From Sulfurimonas crateris (GTDB taxonomy: Bacteria; Campylobacterota; Campylobacteria; Campylobacterales; Sulfurimonadaceae): 33,403 nucleotides of DNA. Numbering within the stretch: the stretch's first letter is position 1; each line of letters opens with the position of its first letter. The notes under the pieces were generated by a model, which ran no database searches, had not been told where the DNA came from, and saw only the letters and a program-made list of their open reading frames with translations. Location of the stretch: positions 1 to 33,403 of the forward strand of contig CAMCYC010000024.1 in assembly GCA_945883795.1 (NCBI GenBank), given 5' to 3'. Shown here one piece after another: positions 1 to 9,226 of the stretch. Made by a program: the position numbers and the translations under genes.

Positions 1-159
1 ATTTTAAAGACGCAACTTTTAAACGGTGGCATTCAAAAAGAAAATATTGAGATTTTTCATGAATGTACAAGTTGTAAAAATGACACCTATTTTTCTTATA
101 GAGCAGATGGAGTTACAGGGAGATTTGCTGGGATAATTATGCTTAAACCTTTAGCTTAA
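1..159 (+). CDS. pgeF: Peptidoglycan editing factor PgeF / YfiH-type laccase-domain protein, C-terminal fragment
   Basis: The window opens inside this reading frame and shows only its last 52 codons, ending in TAA at 157-159. The visible residues include CTSCKNDTYFSYRADG followed by VTGRFAGII. This matches the C-terminal signature of the YfiH/PgeF (DUF152) family, where Cys and His residues line a metal site and the protein ends shortly after a TGR-A-G-hydrophobic stretch. Family members act on purine nucleosides and have been linked to removing mis-incorporated residues from peptidoglycan precursors. The gene converges on the minus-strand cyclic di-GMP gene and the two overlap by 9 bases, with no hairpin between them. 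The missing 5' part lies outside the window. The family call is fairly secure; the exact substrate is not visible here. Confidence 0.8.
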   Translation: MLKTQLLNGGIQKENIEIFHECTSCKNDTYFSYRADGVTGRFAGIIMLKPLA

Positions 160-3100
160 AAGTTTTTCAAACTCTACAGCTGGAACGGGTTTACTTTTAA
201 AATATCCTTGATACATGGTACACCCTTTTTCTCTTAAGAACGCTATTTGCTCTTTTCTCTCTGTTCCCTCAGCCAAAACTTGAAATCCGAGTGCTTGACC
301 CATAGCAATTATTGCAGTGACAATTGCCATGTCATCAACATCATAAGGGATATTATCCACAAAACTTTTGTCAATTTTAAGAACATCAATAGGAAATCGT
401 TTAAGATAACTCAAAGAGGAATATCCCGTACCAAAATCATCAATTGCAAGCCGAATTCCTTTGGCTCTAAGTACATGAAGCATCTCAACTACTGCTTCTT
501 CTCGTTGCATTAAGCCACTTTCTGTGAGCTCTAATTCCAAACGACTTGCAATATATCCACTATTTTTAAGAGCATTTTCTACCATAAGAGGAATATTTTG
601 GTAACGGATTTGATGCGATGAAATATTTACCGCCAAAGTCAATCGATACCCTTTATCTAACCAAATTTTACCTTGTCTACATGTTTCATTTAAAACCCAC
701 TCTCCAATATTACTAATAAGCCCTAACTCTTCTGCGATAGGGATAAATTCAGAGGGAGAAATAAGCCCTCTTTGGGGATGATTCCAACGAACTAACGCTT
801 CAGCACCTATAATTCGCTCCGATGCGATATGCACCTGTGGTTGATAATACACTTCAAACTCTTGATTTTCTATCGCATGGCGTAAATCATTTTCACATTG
901 AATACGGGTTCGTGCTAATTTAGTGAGTTCATCTGTATAATAACTATAAGTTCCCCGTCCATCAGATTTTGATTTGTATAAAGCTGCATCTGCATTTTGA
1001 AGTAAATCAGAAGCACTTTGTCCATTGCTTGGATAAAGTGCTATTCCTGCACTCACGCCCACATGTATGAGTGCGCCAGTTGATAACAGATATTCTAAAG
1101 AGAGAGCATCTATCATATTTTGTGCCACTTTTCCAGCTTCCTCTGCATGGAACAACTCTCCTACAATGATAGCAAATTCATCTCCACCTATACGACCAAT
1201 AAAGTCACTATCTCTTAATTGCCCCAAAAAACGCGTTGCAATCTGCTGTAATAATTCATCACCTAAAGTATGCCCATAACTATCATTAATATCTTTAAAG
1301 CGGTCTAAATCAAACATAATCAAAGCTATTTTTATTTGATGGCGTTTTGCGTATTCAATAGCATTTTGTAAATGAGACATAACAAGTGTACGATTTGCAA
1401 GTCCAGTCAAAGAATCATAGTTTGCTAAAATGGCAAGTTTTCCTTCGTAAAGTTTTTGTTCAGTAATATCTTGAACCGTTCCTATAGCGTAAAGAATTAC
1501 CCCTAAACTATCAATTTCAAGTTTTGCATGTTCTCTTACCCATTTAATTTCATTATTTACTAGAATACGATGTTCCACTTCATAATCAGCTCCATCAAGA
1601 GCCAGCTTCCATTGTGACTCCACTTTTTTTCTATCATCAGAATGAATAGACTCTAAAAACAATTGATAGGTTGGTTTAATCTGTTTATCTACACCAAAAA
1701 TTCGATAAGTTTCATCTGACCATTTAAGAGTATTCTCTTGAAAATCAAATCTCCAACTCCCTATTTTTGCTAGTTTTTGTGCTTTATTTAAATCTGCATC
1801 TTTTAACAAAAGCTCATGTTCATAATCTATTTGTTCTGTTAAATCTTGAAAAAGTCCTATTGCCTTAATTGGATTATTCTCTTTATCATATTGAAATTCC
1901 GTATGTGTTTTAATCCATCGAGGAATACCGTTATTATCAATAACCTTATATACAGAACCTAAAGTTTTATTATATTTTGAAGCATCAAAAAGTTGTATTC
2001 TTACTCTTTCTCGCTCCTCAGGTGCAAAATGTTTGATTACCTCACTAAAAGATATATTTTTCTTAGCAGTAATCCCAAATATTTTATATGCTTCTGAACT
2101 GCCATTGAAATGGTCTTGTACAACATCCCACTCCCATGTTCCTATATGTGCTAAAGCTTGAATCTTATCAATTTGCTCATCATTATGTTTTCTATAGCTA
2201 ATATCTCTAGCAATTCCAAGAACTCCAATTATATTACCATCACTATCTTTCATAGGCGTTTTGAGTGTTTCAAAATAACCCTCATAACTTTCATCAGCAA
2301 ATTTTAGATATTCTTCATTTATCCGAGAACCACCAGAAATAATAGAAGCTTTGTCATGCTTACGAAAAAACTCTGCCAATTCAACATTTACAAAATCAAA
2401 ATCACTTTTCCCTATAATTTCACTCTCTTTGGCATTATAAAGTTTTTCAAACATTTGATTACAACTTAGATAAATACCATTTGTATCTTTTAACCATATT
2501 AAATCAGGGATAGTATTAATTACTGTATGTAAGAAAAGTTTTTGTTGATTCAGCTCACTTTGGTGCTGAATAAGATTATCTTCCATCTTTTGTTGTTCTG
2601 TTATATCTCGATACACAGCTATCACATAGTCTTTGGAATCTAATGTAATTGCAACAACATTTACCCAAACATTCAGAAGTTCGCCGTTTTTTTTACGATG
2701 CACAGAACGAAAATCATCAAAACCATTCTTTTGAATAGTTTTTATATGCTGCATAGTTTCTTCAGGTGTTTCAATAACTTCATAATCGGTAATAGAAAGC
2801 TTGCTAAACTCTGAAGCAGAATAACCCAAATCCTCATGTGCTGCTCTATTAAATTCTACTGCTTTCATAGTTATGCTATCAACTAAAACAACTCTATCTG
2901 GAATTGCTTCAAAGAGTTTAAAATATTTATTTTTATGCTCTTCAATGATATTTTTTTCTTTACGGAGTTCTGTTTTTAATTTATGCAATTTAAAGATAGC
3001 ATGATTTTTCTGCTCAATAATTCCCATTAAAAATTCAAAATAAGCACCATGAACAGAGTGGAGAATATTATGACGATTCAAAGTCCCCAGAATGTTTTGT

Positions 3101-3834
3101 GATTCATCTACAACAACGAGTTGATAAATACCATGCTGTTGCATTTTATTTGCTGCTTCGTGGAGAAGTGTCTCTTTTGAGATAAGTTCAAAATGATTTT
3201 GTGGCAAACTCTCAACTGTCATATGCTCAATGTCAGCATGCATTAAAAGTAAATGAGAAATATCTCTCTCACTAATCACACCTACAGGCTTGTTTCCATG
3301 TAAGATAATAACATTATCACTCTTATTTTTATTCATGAGGAAAGCTATCTCTTTAACAGTTAAATCTCGTTGTACCATTAAAGGTAATGGATTCATAACT
3401 TCAGAAACTATTTTAAATTGATTTAAAATATCAAATCCTATATTACGAAGAAAGTCTCCTTCACTTACAACACCAATAAACTTACCTTTTTCATCTACGA
3501 TAATAAGATGTCTAAAACCTTTTGATTCCATCAAAGCGTATGCATCATGAATGGTCATTGTTTTTGCTACACAAAATGGATTTGGAGTCATGACATCTTG
3601 GAGTAACTGATTCGTATCAATAGAATCACTCACTAAACGAAGTGCATCATGCGCTGTAAAAATCCCGATAGGATGATGTAAATCATCTACAATAACAATA
3701 GAACTAATGGCATATTTTGACATCAATTCCAGTGCTTTATCTACCGTTTGATTTGATACAAGCGTAAATGATAATTCAGAAACAATGGATTCTAAAGTAA
3801 CCAAATTAAGCCCTAAAACCTTTTTCAATTTCAA
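151..3834 (-). CDS. Cyclic di-GMP signalling protein with four CBS, about four PAS, GGDEF and EAL domains
   Basis: This 1227-residue protein has no predicted membrane segment. The order is four CBS motifs (about 20-70, 80-135, 145-200, 205-260), a short coiled linker, four PAS/PAC units (about 305-415, 430-545, 560-670, 685-795), GGDEF (about 800-965) and EAL (about 980-1227). The GGDEF signature is intact at 883-887. It is preceded, five residues upstream, by RDSD at 874-877, a canonical RxxD inhibitory site. EAL is intact at 1012-1014, and the DDFGTGYSS and KIDKSF motifs follow, so both cyclase and phosphodiesterase activity look possible. CBS domains usually bind adenine nucleotides. The start is TTG at 3834; its TTGA overlaps the dxs stop, with a weak AAGAGA upstream. 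A second in-frame TTG two codons on is an alternative. It is the last gene of the flagellar/dxs operon. Ligands are unknown. Confidence 0.92.
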   Translation of the reverse strand: MKLKKVLGLNLVTLESIVSELSFTLVSNQTVDKALELMSKYAISSIVIVDDLHHPIGIFTAHDALRLVSDSIDTNQLLQDVMTPNPFCVAKTMTIHDAYALMESKGFRHLIIVDEKGKFIGVVSEGDFLRNIGFDILNQFKIVSEVMNPLPLMVQRDLTVKEIAFLMNKNKSDNVIILHGNKPVGVISERDISHLLLMHADIEHMTVESLPQNHFELISKETLLHEAANKMQQHGIYQLVVVDESQNILGTLNRHNILHSVHGAYFEFLMGIIEQKNHAIFKLHKLKTELRKEKNIIEEHKNKYFKLFEAIPDRVVLVDSITMKAVEFNRAAHEDLGYSASEFSKLSITDYEVIETPEETMQHIKTIQKNGFDDFRSVHRKKNGELLNVWVNVVAITLDSKDYVIAVYRDITEQQKMEDNLIQHQSELNQQKLFLHTVINTIPDLIWLKDTNGIYLSCNQMFEKLYNAKESEIIGKSDFDFVNVELAEFFRKHDKASIISGGSRINEEYLKFADESYEGYFETLKTPMKDSDGNIIGVLGIARDISYRKHNDEQIDKIQALAHIGTWEWDVVQDHFNGSSEAYKIFGITAKKNISFSEVIKHFAPEERERVRIQLFDASKYNKTLGSVYKVIDNNGIPRWIKTHTEFQYDKENNPIKAIGLFQDLTEQIDYEHELLLKDADLNKAQKLAKIGSWRFDFQENTLKWSDETYRIFGVDKQIKPTYQLFLESIHSDDRKKVESQWKLALDGADYEVEHRILVNNEIKWVREHAKLEIDSLGVILYAIGTVQDITEQKLYEGKLAILANYDSLTGLANRTLVMSHLQNAIEYAKRHQIKIALIMFDLDRFKDINDSYGHTLGDELLQQIATRFLGQLRDSDFIGRIGGDEFAIIVGELFHAEEAGKVAQNMIDALSLEYLLSTGALIHVGVSAGIALYPSNGQSASDLLQNADAALYKSKSDGRGTYSYYTDELTKLARTRIQCENDLRHAIENQEFEVYYQPQVHIASERIIGAEALVRWNHPQRGLISPSEFIPIAEELGLISNIGEWVLNETCRQGKIWLDKGYRLTLAVNISSHQIRYQNIPLMVENALKNSGYIASRLELELTESGLMQREEAVVEMLHVLRAKGIRLAIDDFGTGYSSLSYLKRFPIDVLKIDKSFVDNIPYDVDDMAIVTAIIAMGQALGFQVLAEGTERKEQIAFLREKGCTMYQGYFKSKPVPAVEFEKLLS

Positions 3835-5639
3835 ATTCTCTTTGCTAATTGTACTGGTAATAGTCCTAACGATTCTTCTACAGTTTTAGTGTTTCCATGG
3901 GTGATAAATGCATCTTCATATTCAAAACTCACAACCTCAATGCCACTGATGTTATCTCTAGCCAAAAACTCTAAAATCGCACTTGCAACGCCACCCATTT
4001 TTGCGCTATCAGAGAAGACAAACCATCGTTTATGTTTGATACTCAAATCTCTGAGCATCACCTCATCAAGAGGTTTTACAAAACGCAAATCTAAAAGAGA
4101 AACCTTTTGCTCTAAATATTTAGAAGTCTCATAGGCTCGACCAACACCATTTCCATACCCTATAAAAAGAATATCTGTATCATTTGAGAGAAGTAATTGT
4201 GATTTAGCTAATTCAAAAGGGCTAGATTCGGCTAAATCGTTTTCATAAAAAGAACCTCGTGGATAACGCAACGAACAAGGATGCTGATACTCTGAGGCAA
4301 AAGCCATCGCTTGATGAAACGATTTTTCATCTCGTGGAGCAAAAAGTGTCATATTTGGAATAGCTCTCAAAAAACTAACATCAAAAACACCTTGATGTGT
4401 TTCACCATCTTCTCCAACAATTCCAGCACGGTCAAGTGCAAAAACAACGGGTAAATCCATCAAACAAGTATCATGAATAACTTGGTCGTATCCCCGTTGT
4501 AAAAAAGTTGAATAAATTGTACAAAATGGTTTAAAACCCTCTTTTGCCATCGCAGCCATTGAAGTCACTGCATGTTGTTCTGCTATGGCTACATCCCAAA
4601 ATCTATTTGGATATGCCTCCATCAGTTCACTCAAACCAGTTCCCGTTGGCATAGCAGCAGTTGCACCAACTATTTTGTCATTATTTTTAGCTAAATGCAT
4701 TAAAGCTTCTGTGTATATTTGCGTTGCACTTTTTGCAGAACTTTTTTTAGAAGATACTCCACTATTTAAATCAAAAGGACCAACTCCATGCCATTTTTCC
4801 TCTTTGCCCTCTGCAATTTCATACCCTCTTCCTTTAATGGTTTGAACATGAATAATTACTGGTTTATTTAATTTTCTCGCAAGTTCAAATGTGTCGATAA
4901 GCGACTTCACATTATGTCCATCAATAGGTCCAATATAATCAATCCCCATCTCTTCAAACATAATTCCAGGAGTAATTAACTTTAAACTCTCCTCCATTTT
5001 TTTTGCGAGATAATGTGCACCTTCACCAAAATTATCGATAAAATTTTCAGTATGTTTTTTAAATCGCTGATAAAATGGACCAGCCATGGCAGAACTAAGC
5101 ATACGACTTATTGCACCAATAGGCTTTGCAATACTCATCTCATTATCATTAAGAATAATTATCATAGGATATTTTCTATCACCTAATTCGTTCAACGCCT
5201 CATAAACCATGCCAGCAGTCATAGAACCATCACCAATCAAGACAACAGGAATGCGAGATTTTTCTTCACCTTTGATTGCTATTGCCTTAGCAGCACCAAC
5301 ACCCAAAGAGATGGAAGTGGAACTATGCCCAGCTACAAAATAATCATGTGCTGATTCACTTGGTTTTGTGTAACCACACATCCCACCAAATTTTCTCAAA
5401 CTATCGAATTCTTTCCATCTTCCTGTAAGTAGTTTATGTGCATACGCTTGATGTGATACATCAAAAATAAAAGGGTTTTTTTGAGAATCAAAAACTTTAT
5501 GCATAGCAACAATAATCTCTGTAGCACCAAGAGTGGAACTAAGATGTCCACCATTTTTACTCACAACCCGTAAAATTTCATCACGAATATCTTTGCATAA
5601 AACTTCTAACTCTTTTATATTTTTTGATTTAACATTCAT
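3831..5639 (-). CDS. dxs: 1-deoxy-D-xylulose-5-phosphate synthase
   Basis: The 602-residue product joins pyruvate and glyceraldehyde 3-phosphate in the first step of the non-mevalonate isoprenoid pathway; it also feeds thiamine and pyridoxal synthesis. The thiamine-diphosphate motif GDGSMTAG lies at 136-143 and continues to EALN. The substrate-site stretch VSHQAYAHK is at about 61-69, and GHSSTS follows near 104-109. The central transketolase region contains DRAGIVGEDGETHQG, and the C-terminal domain is complete. Length is normal for the family. The ATG at 5637-5639 has AAAGAAG about 10 bases upstream. It follows fliH by 23 bases and overlaps the next gene by 4 bases. The fliF-fliG-fliH-dxs order matches that recalled from Campylobacter jejuni, so linkage of isoprenoid synthesis to basal-body genes is ancestral rather than a local oddity. 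Confidence 0.97.
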   Translation of the reverse strand: MNVKSKNIKELEVLCKDIRDEILRVVSKNGGHLSSTLGATEIIVAMHKVFDSQKNPFIFDVSHQAYAHKLLTGRWKEFDSLRKFGGMCGYTKPSESAHDYFVAGHSSTSISLGVGAAKAIAIKGEEKSRIPVVLIGDGSMTAGMVYEALNELGDRKYPMIIILNDNEMSIAKPIGAISRMLSSAMAGPFYQRFKKHTENFIDNFGEGAHYLAKKMEESLKLITPGIMFEEMGIDYIGPIDGHNVKSLIDTFELARKLNKPVIIHVQTIKGRGYEIAEGKEEKWHGVGPFDLNSGVSSKKSSAKSATQIYTEALMHLAKNNDKIVGATAAMPTGTGLSELMEAYPNRFWDVAIAEQHAVTSMAAMAKEGFKPFCTIYSTFLQRGYDQVIHDTCLMDLPVVFALDRAGIVGEDGETHQGVFDVSFLRAIPNMTLFAPRDEKSFHQAMAFASEYQHPCSLRYPRGSFYENDLAESSPFELAKSQLLLSNDTDILFIGYGNGVGRAYETSKYLEQKVSLLDLRFVKPLDEVMLRDLSIKHKRWFVFSDSAKMGGVASAILEFLARDNISGIEVVSFEYEDAFITHGNTKTVEESLGLLPVQLAKRI

Positions 5640-5662
5640 GCTTTATACTTCTTTATATTATT

Positions 5663-6466
5663 TTATTCACTTAATGCAACTTTTTTAATTCTCTCAAATC
5701 TTTTTGAAATTTGAGAATCAATATTTCCAGCATCACTAATAGCTATCACACCTCCAATACTTACAGCACTATCAGAAATAACTTCTATATGTTTTAATGA
5801 ACCAACATGTTCTGAAATTGGACCATGGTCTTTTGGATTGACTTTAAGTGTAATTTTAGATGCACTTTGTAACTCTTTAATTAATTCATCTGATAAAACT
5901 TTTGCAATTTTTCCAGAAGATAAACTCACTTCAATATTTATTACTTCTTTAGATATATCTAAAGCAGCCACAACTAATTGACTTTTAATCCCCTCTAAAG
6001 CAACTTCATACTCTTTGGCACTTTTTTCCAAACTTGCAATAGAAGTTGCAAATTGAGCTAAACTATTTTTATAGCTTATATCCATTTCTTTAGAAGCTTG
6101 GATTTTCCCCTGTTGTATACCTGAGTTAAATGATTCCTCTTTTGCTTTTTTTAATTGTACTTCATATTCAAGCTCTTTATCTTCTAGTTTCATTTGAAGT
6201 TTTATGAAATTACTTGACATCTCATCTGTTTTTTTCATAAGAGATTCAATAAGTGCATCTTTAGAACTTTGACTAATACCACTAGAATCTATTTTTGTCT
6301 CTTTTACAATAGGTTCTGTCATTCTTGTTTCTGCTTGAGCTTGTTCCATAAGAGCTTGCCGTTCATGAGACGGGGTAGAATTATTCCCGTTCATAGAAAG
6401 TATCTTAAAATTGTATTTATCTACGGCATGTCCAAAGATTTTATCTTGTCTAATTATTGTTGCCAA
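5663..6466 (-). CDS. fliH: Flagellar assembly protein FliH
   Basis: The 267-residue protein is the FliH/HrpE type regulator of the flagellar export ATPase FliI, acting at the cytoplasmic face of the basal body. The middle (about 80-165) is charged and predicted coiled coil, as expected for a stalk. The C-terminal third (LVVAALDISKEVINIEV, then LKVNPKDHGPI and a GGVIAISDAG-like turn) is the conserved FliH domain that contacts FliI. The start is TTG at 6464-6466, two bases after the fliG stop; GGTGGA sits about 9 bases upstream inside the fliG end. An ATG at residue 25 is a weaker alternative. FliI is not in this window. Function is inferred from the domain and from its place after fliF and fliG. 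Confidence 0.9.
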   Translation of the reverse strand: MATIIRQDKIFGHAVDKYNFKILSMNGNNSTPSHERQALMEQAQAETRMTEPIVKETKIDSSGISQSSKDALIESLMKKTDEMSSNFIKLQMKLEDKELEYEVQLKKAKEESFNSGIQQGKIQASKEMDISYKNSLAQFATSIASLEKSAKEYEVALEGIKSQLVVAALDISKEVINIEVSLSSGKIAKVLSDELIKELQSASKITLKVNPKDHGPISEHVGSLKHIEVISDSAVSIGGVIAISDAGNIDSQISKRFERIKKVALSE

Positions 6467-6468
6467 AA

Positions 6469-7497
6469 TTATTCCACCATCTCTTCAGTTGCTGCACCCA
6501 TTTGAATTGTTCCCGCCTCTGCAAGTGCATTTACCACTTCAACAATTTTTCTTTGTGCACCCTCAACCTCTTTCATTTTAACCGCACCCAAAAATTGCAT
6601 CTCCTCTTCAAATGAATCACGAGCTCTCTCTGACATCATCATAAAAAATTTCTGTTTAAGCTGCTGAGGAGAACTTTTTAGTGCTAACATAAGCTCTTTT
6701 TTGTCTACAGCTCTAAGTATTTCACCAATTGCAAATTTATCTAAATTACCAATATCTTCAAATGTAAACATCATGTCTTTGATTAAAGTTGCCAATTCTT
6801 CATCAACTTGCTCTATTTGTGCAAGTGTAGATTTAGAAGATTTCGAACCAAGACGGTTGAATACATCAGCAACTGCTCTAGCACCGCCAACTTCCACTTT
6901 ATATGAAGCAAGTGATTCAAGTTTAGATTCAAGAACTGCAGAAACTCGCTTAATAATAGAAGGGGAAATATCACCGAGTCTTGCCATTCTCATCGAAACT
7001 TCTGAGCGTAAATCATCTGGAAAAAATTGTAAAGTATCAGCAGCTTCACCAGCATCCATATGCGCTAAAATAAGTGCAATTGTTTGCGGATGCTCTGTGA
7101 TAATAAAGTCGGATAATTGTTGTGGTTTAATTTTGGAAAGATAAGAAAAGTTCTGAGTATTTTGTAAACTTCTTGCTAGTTTATCCATGATTTTCTTAGC
7201 TTCTTCTGCTGGAAGTGCTCTATACAATAGCTCTCTTGCGTATTCCATACCACCAGATGTCATAAACTGACCTGATTGAAAAATAGCATAAAATTCTTCC
7301 AAGATAGCTGTGCCTATAGCCTTATCAATACTTTTATTTGTGGCTATATATTTAGATACCGCTGTAATTGTTTCAACATTCATGTTTGAAAACATACTTG
7401 CAGTGATATCCTCACCTAACATCAATAATAAAATAGAAACTTTTTCAGCCATAGTCATTTCATCAAATAATGCTTGTTGTGTTACAGTTAAATTCAT
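6469..7497 (-). CDS. fliG: Flagellar motor switch protein FliG
   Basis: The 342-residue FliG forms the upper part of the cytoplasmic C-ring; it binds the MS ring through its N-terminus and the MotA stator through its C-terminus. The sequence shows the N-terminal FliF-binding domain (VSILLLMLGEDITASMF), the middle-domain EHPQTIALILAHM motif near residues 134-146, and the C-terminal domain with charged residues near DIGNLDKFAIGEILRAVDKKELMLALK, where the torque-generating helix sits. Length is typical. The ATG at 7495-7497 overlaps the fliF TAA by one base (TAATG) and has a strong AAGGAGAG ribosome site. It lies between fliF and fliH, so the three basal-body components are made from one message. 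Confidence 0.97.
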   Translation of the reverse strand: MNLTVTQQALFDEMTMAEKVSILLLMLGEDITASMFSNMNVETITAVSKYIATNKSIDKAIGTAILEEFYAIFQSGQFMTSGGMEYARELLYRALPAEEAKKIMDKLARSLQNTQNFSYLSKIKPQQLSDFIITEHPQTIALILAHMDAGEAADTLQFFPDDLRSEVSMRMARLGDISPSIIKRVSAVLESKLESLASYKVEVGGARAVADVFNRLGSKSSKSTLAQIEQVDEELATLIKDMMFTFEDIGNLDKFAIGEILRAVDKKELMLALKSSPQQLKQKFFMMMSERARDSFEEEMQFLGAVKMKEVEGAQRKIVEVVNALAEAGTIQMGAATEEMVE

Positions 7498-9206
7498 TAT
7501 CTCTCCTTTGCTCCTGGATTTGCTGTTGTTTCTTCAGACAAAAGTGCAACCAATAGAGAAGCTATATCTTCTGGTGCATCTTCCGCCATTGCTCGTACTT
7601 TTTCTAAAATGACATCATGTTTAAGTTCATCTTCGTTAAACCCTTGTCCAACGCCAAGTTGTTCTTCAACTTTTTTCCTCATAGCTTGAACTTTTGCCAT
7701 CAAGTCATCTTGACCATCACTCCCTAGTTCAAGATCAGGTCGTTCCAATTCCTCTTCCTCTTTTGAAACTTCAAGCATTTTTTCTGCAAATGGAGAGATA
7801 ACTTTTTTGTATAAAATAAGCAATAATAAAAGAACAAAAATATATTTAAATGCTCCAGCAAAGGGAGTAATATATTTTTCACTAAATCTTGCAACTTCAT
7901 TCATACCATCAAATTTATCAGCAAGATCTCTTTTAAACTGTAAATTCTTGACAGCTATTTTATCCCCTCTGCCTTCATCTAAACCTATAGAACTACTTAC
8001 TAACGAAGAAATAGCTTCTAAATCAGTTTCATCTAATGGTTGATATTCTATTTCTAATGTTTGCACACCTTGTGCATCTAGTTTATTTTTATATTTTCCA
8101 TCTATCATAACTGCAGCAGTGATTCTCTTAATTCTTGCAAATTCAGATTTTGTTGACGAGACAGTTTTACCAATTTCATAATTTGTAGTTGCGTTATTTT
8201 TTTCATATTTTTCAACAAGTTTCTTATCACTCAAACCTTGAACTGGACCTATATTACTGACAGTTCCAGGGACACCACCAACTGATTCTTGAGGATAACC
8301 CTCTTTTTTTTCTTCATTAATTTGCTCACTTCTTACAACATTCTCAGGGTCATAAGATTCGGAGCTAGAATTTTTAATAGAAAAATCAAAATCTATCGTA
8401 ACCTGTGCGACAATCTTGCCAACACCACCAACAAAAGGGGAAAGAACTTCTATAATTTTTTGTTGTCTTTTTTTCTCTTCTTTTGTTTTAAATCTTTGTT
8501 GCACAAATAATAATTCACTCATCTGTGCATTTTCCTCTTCATCTCCCAAAGTTTCACCATCACTATTTACTAACATGACATTTGCAGGTGTTAATTTAGG
8601 TACTGAAGCCGCAATTAAATTTTTAATTCCTCGAACTTGTTTGGCACTAAGCGCTTTACCATCCACTAAAGTTATCATAACTGAAGCACTTGGTTCAATC
8701 TGTTTAGAGATAAAAAGACTCTCTTTTGGTATTGCAAGACTCACACTTGCAAGCTCAATAGGAGCAAGAGCGTTTATCGTACGGGAAAGTTCCCCTTCAA
8801 GTGCACGAAGATATTTTACATTTTGATCAAAACTTGTAGCACCAAACTCTTGCTTATCAAAAAGTTCAAATCCAACACCACTTGTTTTAGGAATACCTAA
8901 AGAAGCAATAGATATTCTCTCTTTATAAACAATATTTTGGGGAACTTTAATAGTATTATTTGCCGCTAGTTCATAAGGAATATTCTCTTTTTCTAATTGC
9001 TCAATAACCTTAGCAGCATCTTCTGAACCTAAAGATTCAAATAGGACCTCAAATTTATTATTTTCAGCTTTATCAGCTGTGTAAACAACCATAAAAATCA
9101 AAAACCCCACAATTCCAATAATGGCAGCAGCAATAATCAGTTTTTGTTGCTTAGTTAGTTTTGTATATAAAACAACTAACTGTGAAAATAATACTTTAAA
9201 ATCCAT
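7497..9206 (-). CDS. fliF: Flagellar MS-ring protein FliF
   Basis: The 569-residue FliF builds the MS ring in the inner membrane, the platform on which the rotor and export gate assemble. A transmembrane segment is visible at about 23-43 and a second at about 455-468. Between them lies the large periplasmic region with ring-building motifs, including NIKVPQNIVYKERI near 75 and the segment with SYDPENVVRSEQ. The C-terminal cytoplasmic tail is acidic and ends in a helical FliG-binding region (about 525-565). ATG at 9204-9206 has a GGA eight to ten bases upstream. It follows hisC by 20 bases and overlaps fliG by one base. No sigma-28 or sigma-54 promoter is evident immediately upstream, so it is probably transcribed from the amino-acid genes ahead of it. 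Confidence 0.97.
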   Translation of the reverse strand: MDFKVLFSQLVVLYTKLTKQQKLIIAAAIIGIVGFLIFMVVYTADKAENNKFEVLFESLGSEDAAKVIEQLEKENIPYELAANNTIKVPQNIVYKERISIASLGIPKTSGVGFELFDKQEFGATSFDQNVKYLRALEGELSRTINALAPIELASVSLAIPKESLFISKQIEPSASVMITLVDGKALSAKQVRGIKNLIAASVPKLTPANVMLVNSDGETLGDEEENAQMSELLFVQQRFKTKEEKKRQQKIIEVLSPFVGGVGKIVAQVTIDFDFSIKNSSSESYDPENVVRSEQINEEKKEGYPQESVGGVPGTVSNIGPVQGLSDKKLVEKYEKNNATTNYEIGKTVSSTKSEFARIKRITAAVMIDGKYKNKLDAQGVQTLEIEYQPLDETDLEAISSLVSSSIGLDEGRGDKIAVKNLQFKRDLADKFDGMNEVARFSEKYITPFAGAFKYIFVLLLLLILYKKVISPFAEKMLEVSKEEEELERPDLELGSDGQDDLMAKVQAMRKKVEEQLGVGQGFNEDELKHDVILEKVRAMAEDAPEDIASLLVALLSEETTANPGAKER

Positions 9207-9226
9207 TCAATGTCCATTCTTTCAAA

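Noticed and set aside
4585-4845. Plus-strand open frames opposite dxs, fliG, fliF, fabH, ccoI and others
   Set aside because: They lack ribosome sites and recognisable motifs, and lie wholly inside well-supported minus-strand genes; AT-rich coding DNA commonly yields such shadows.
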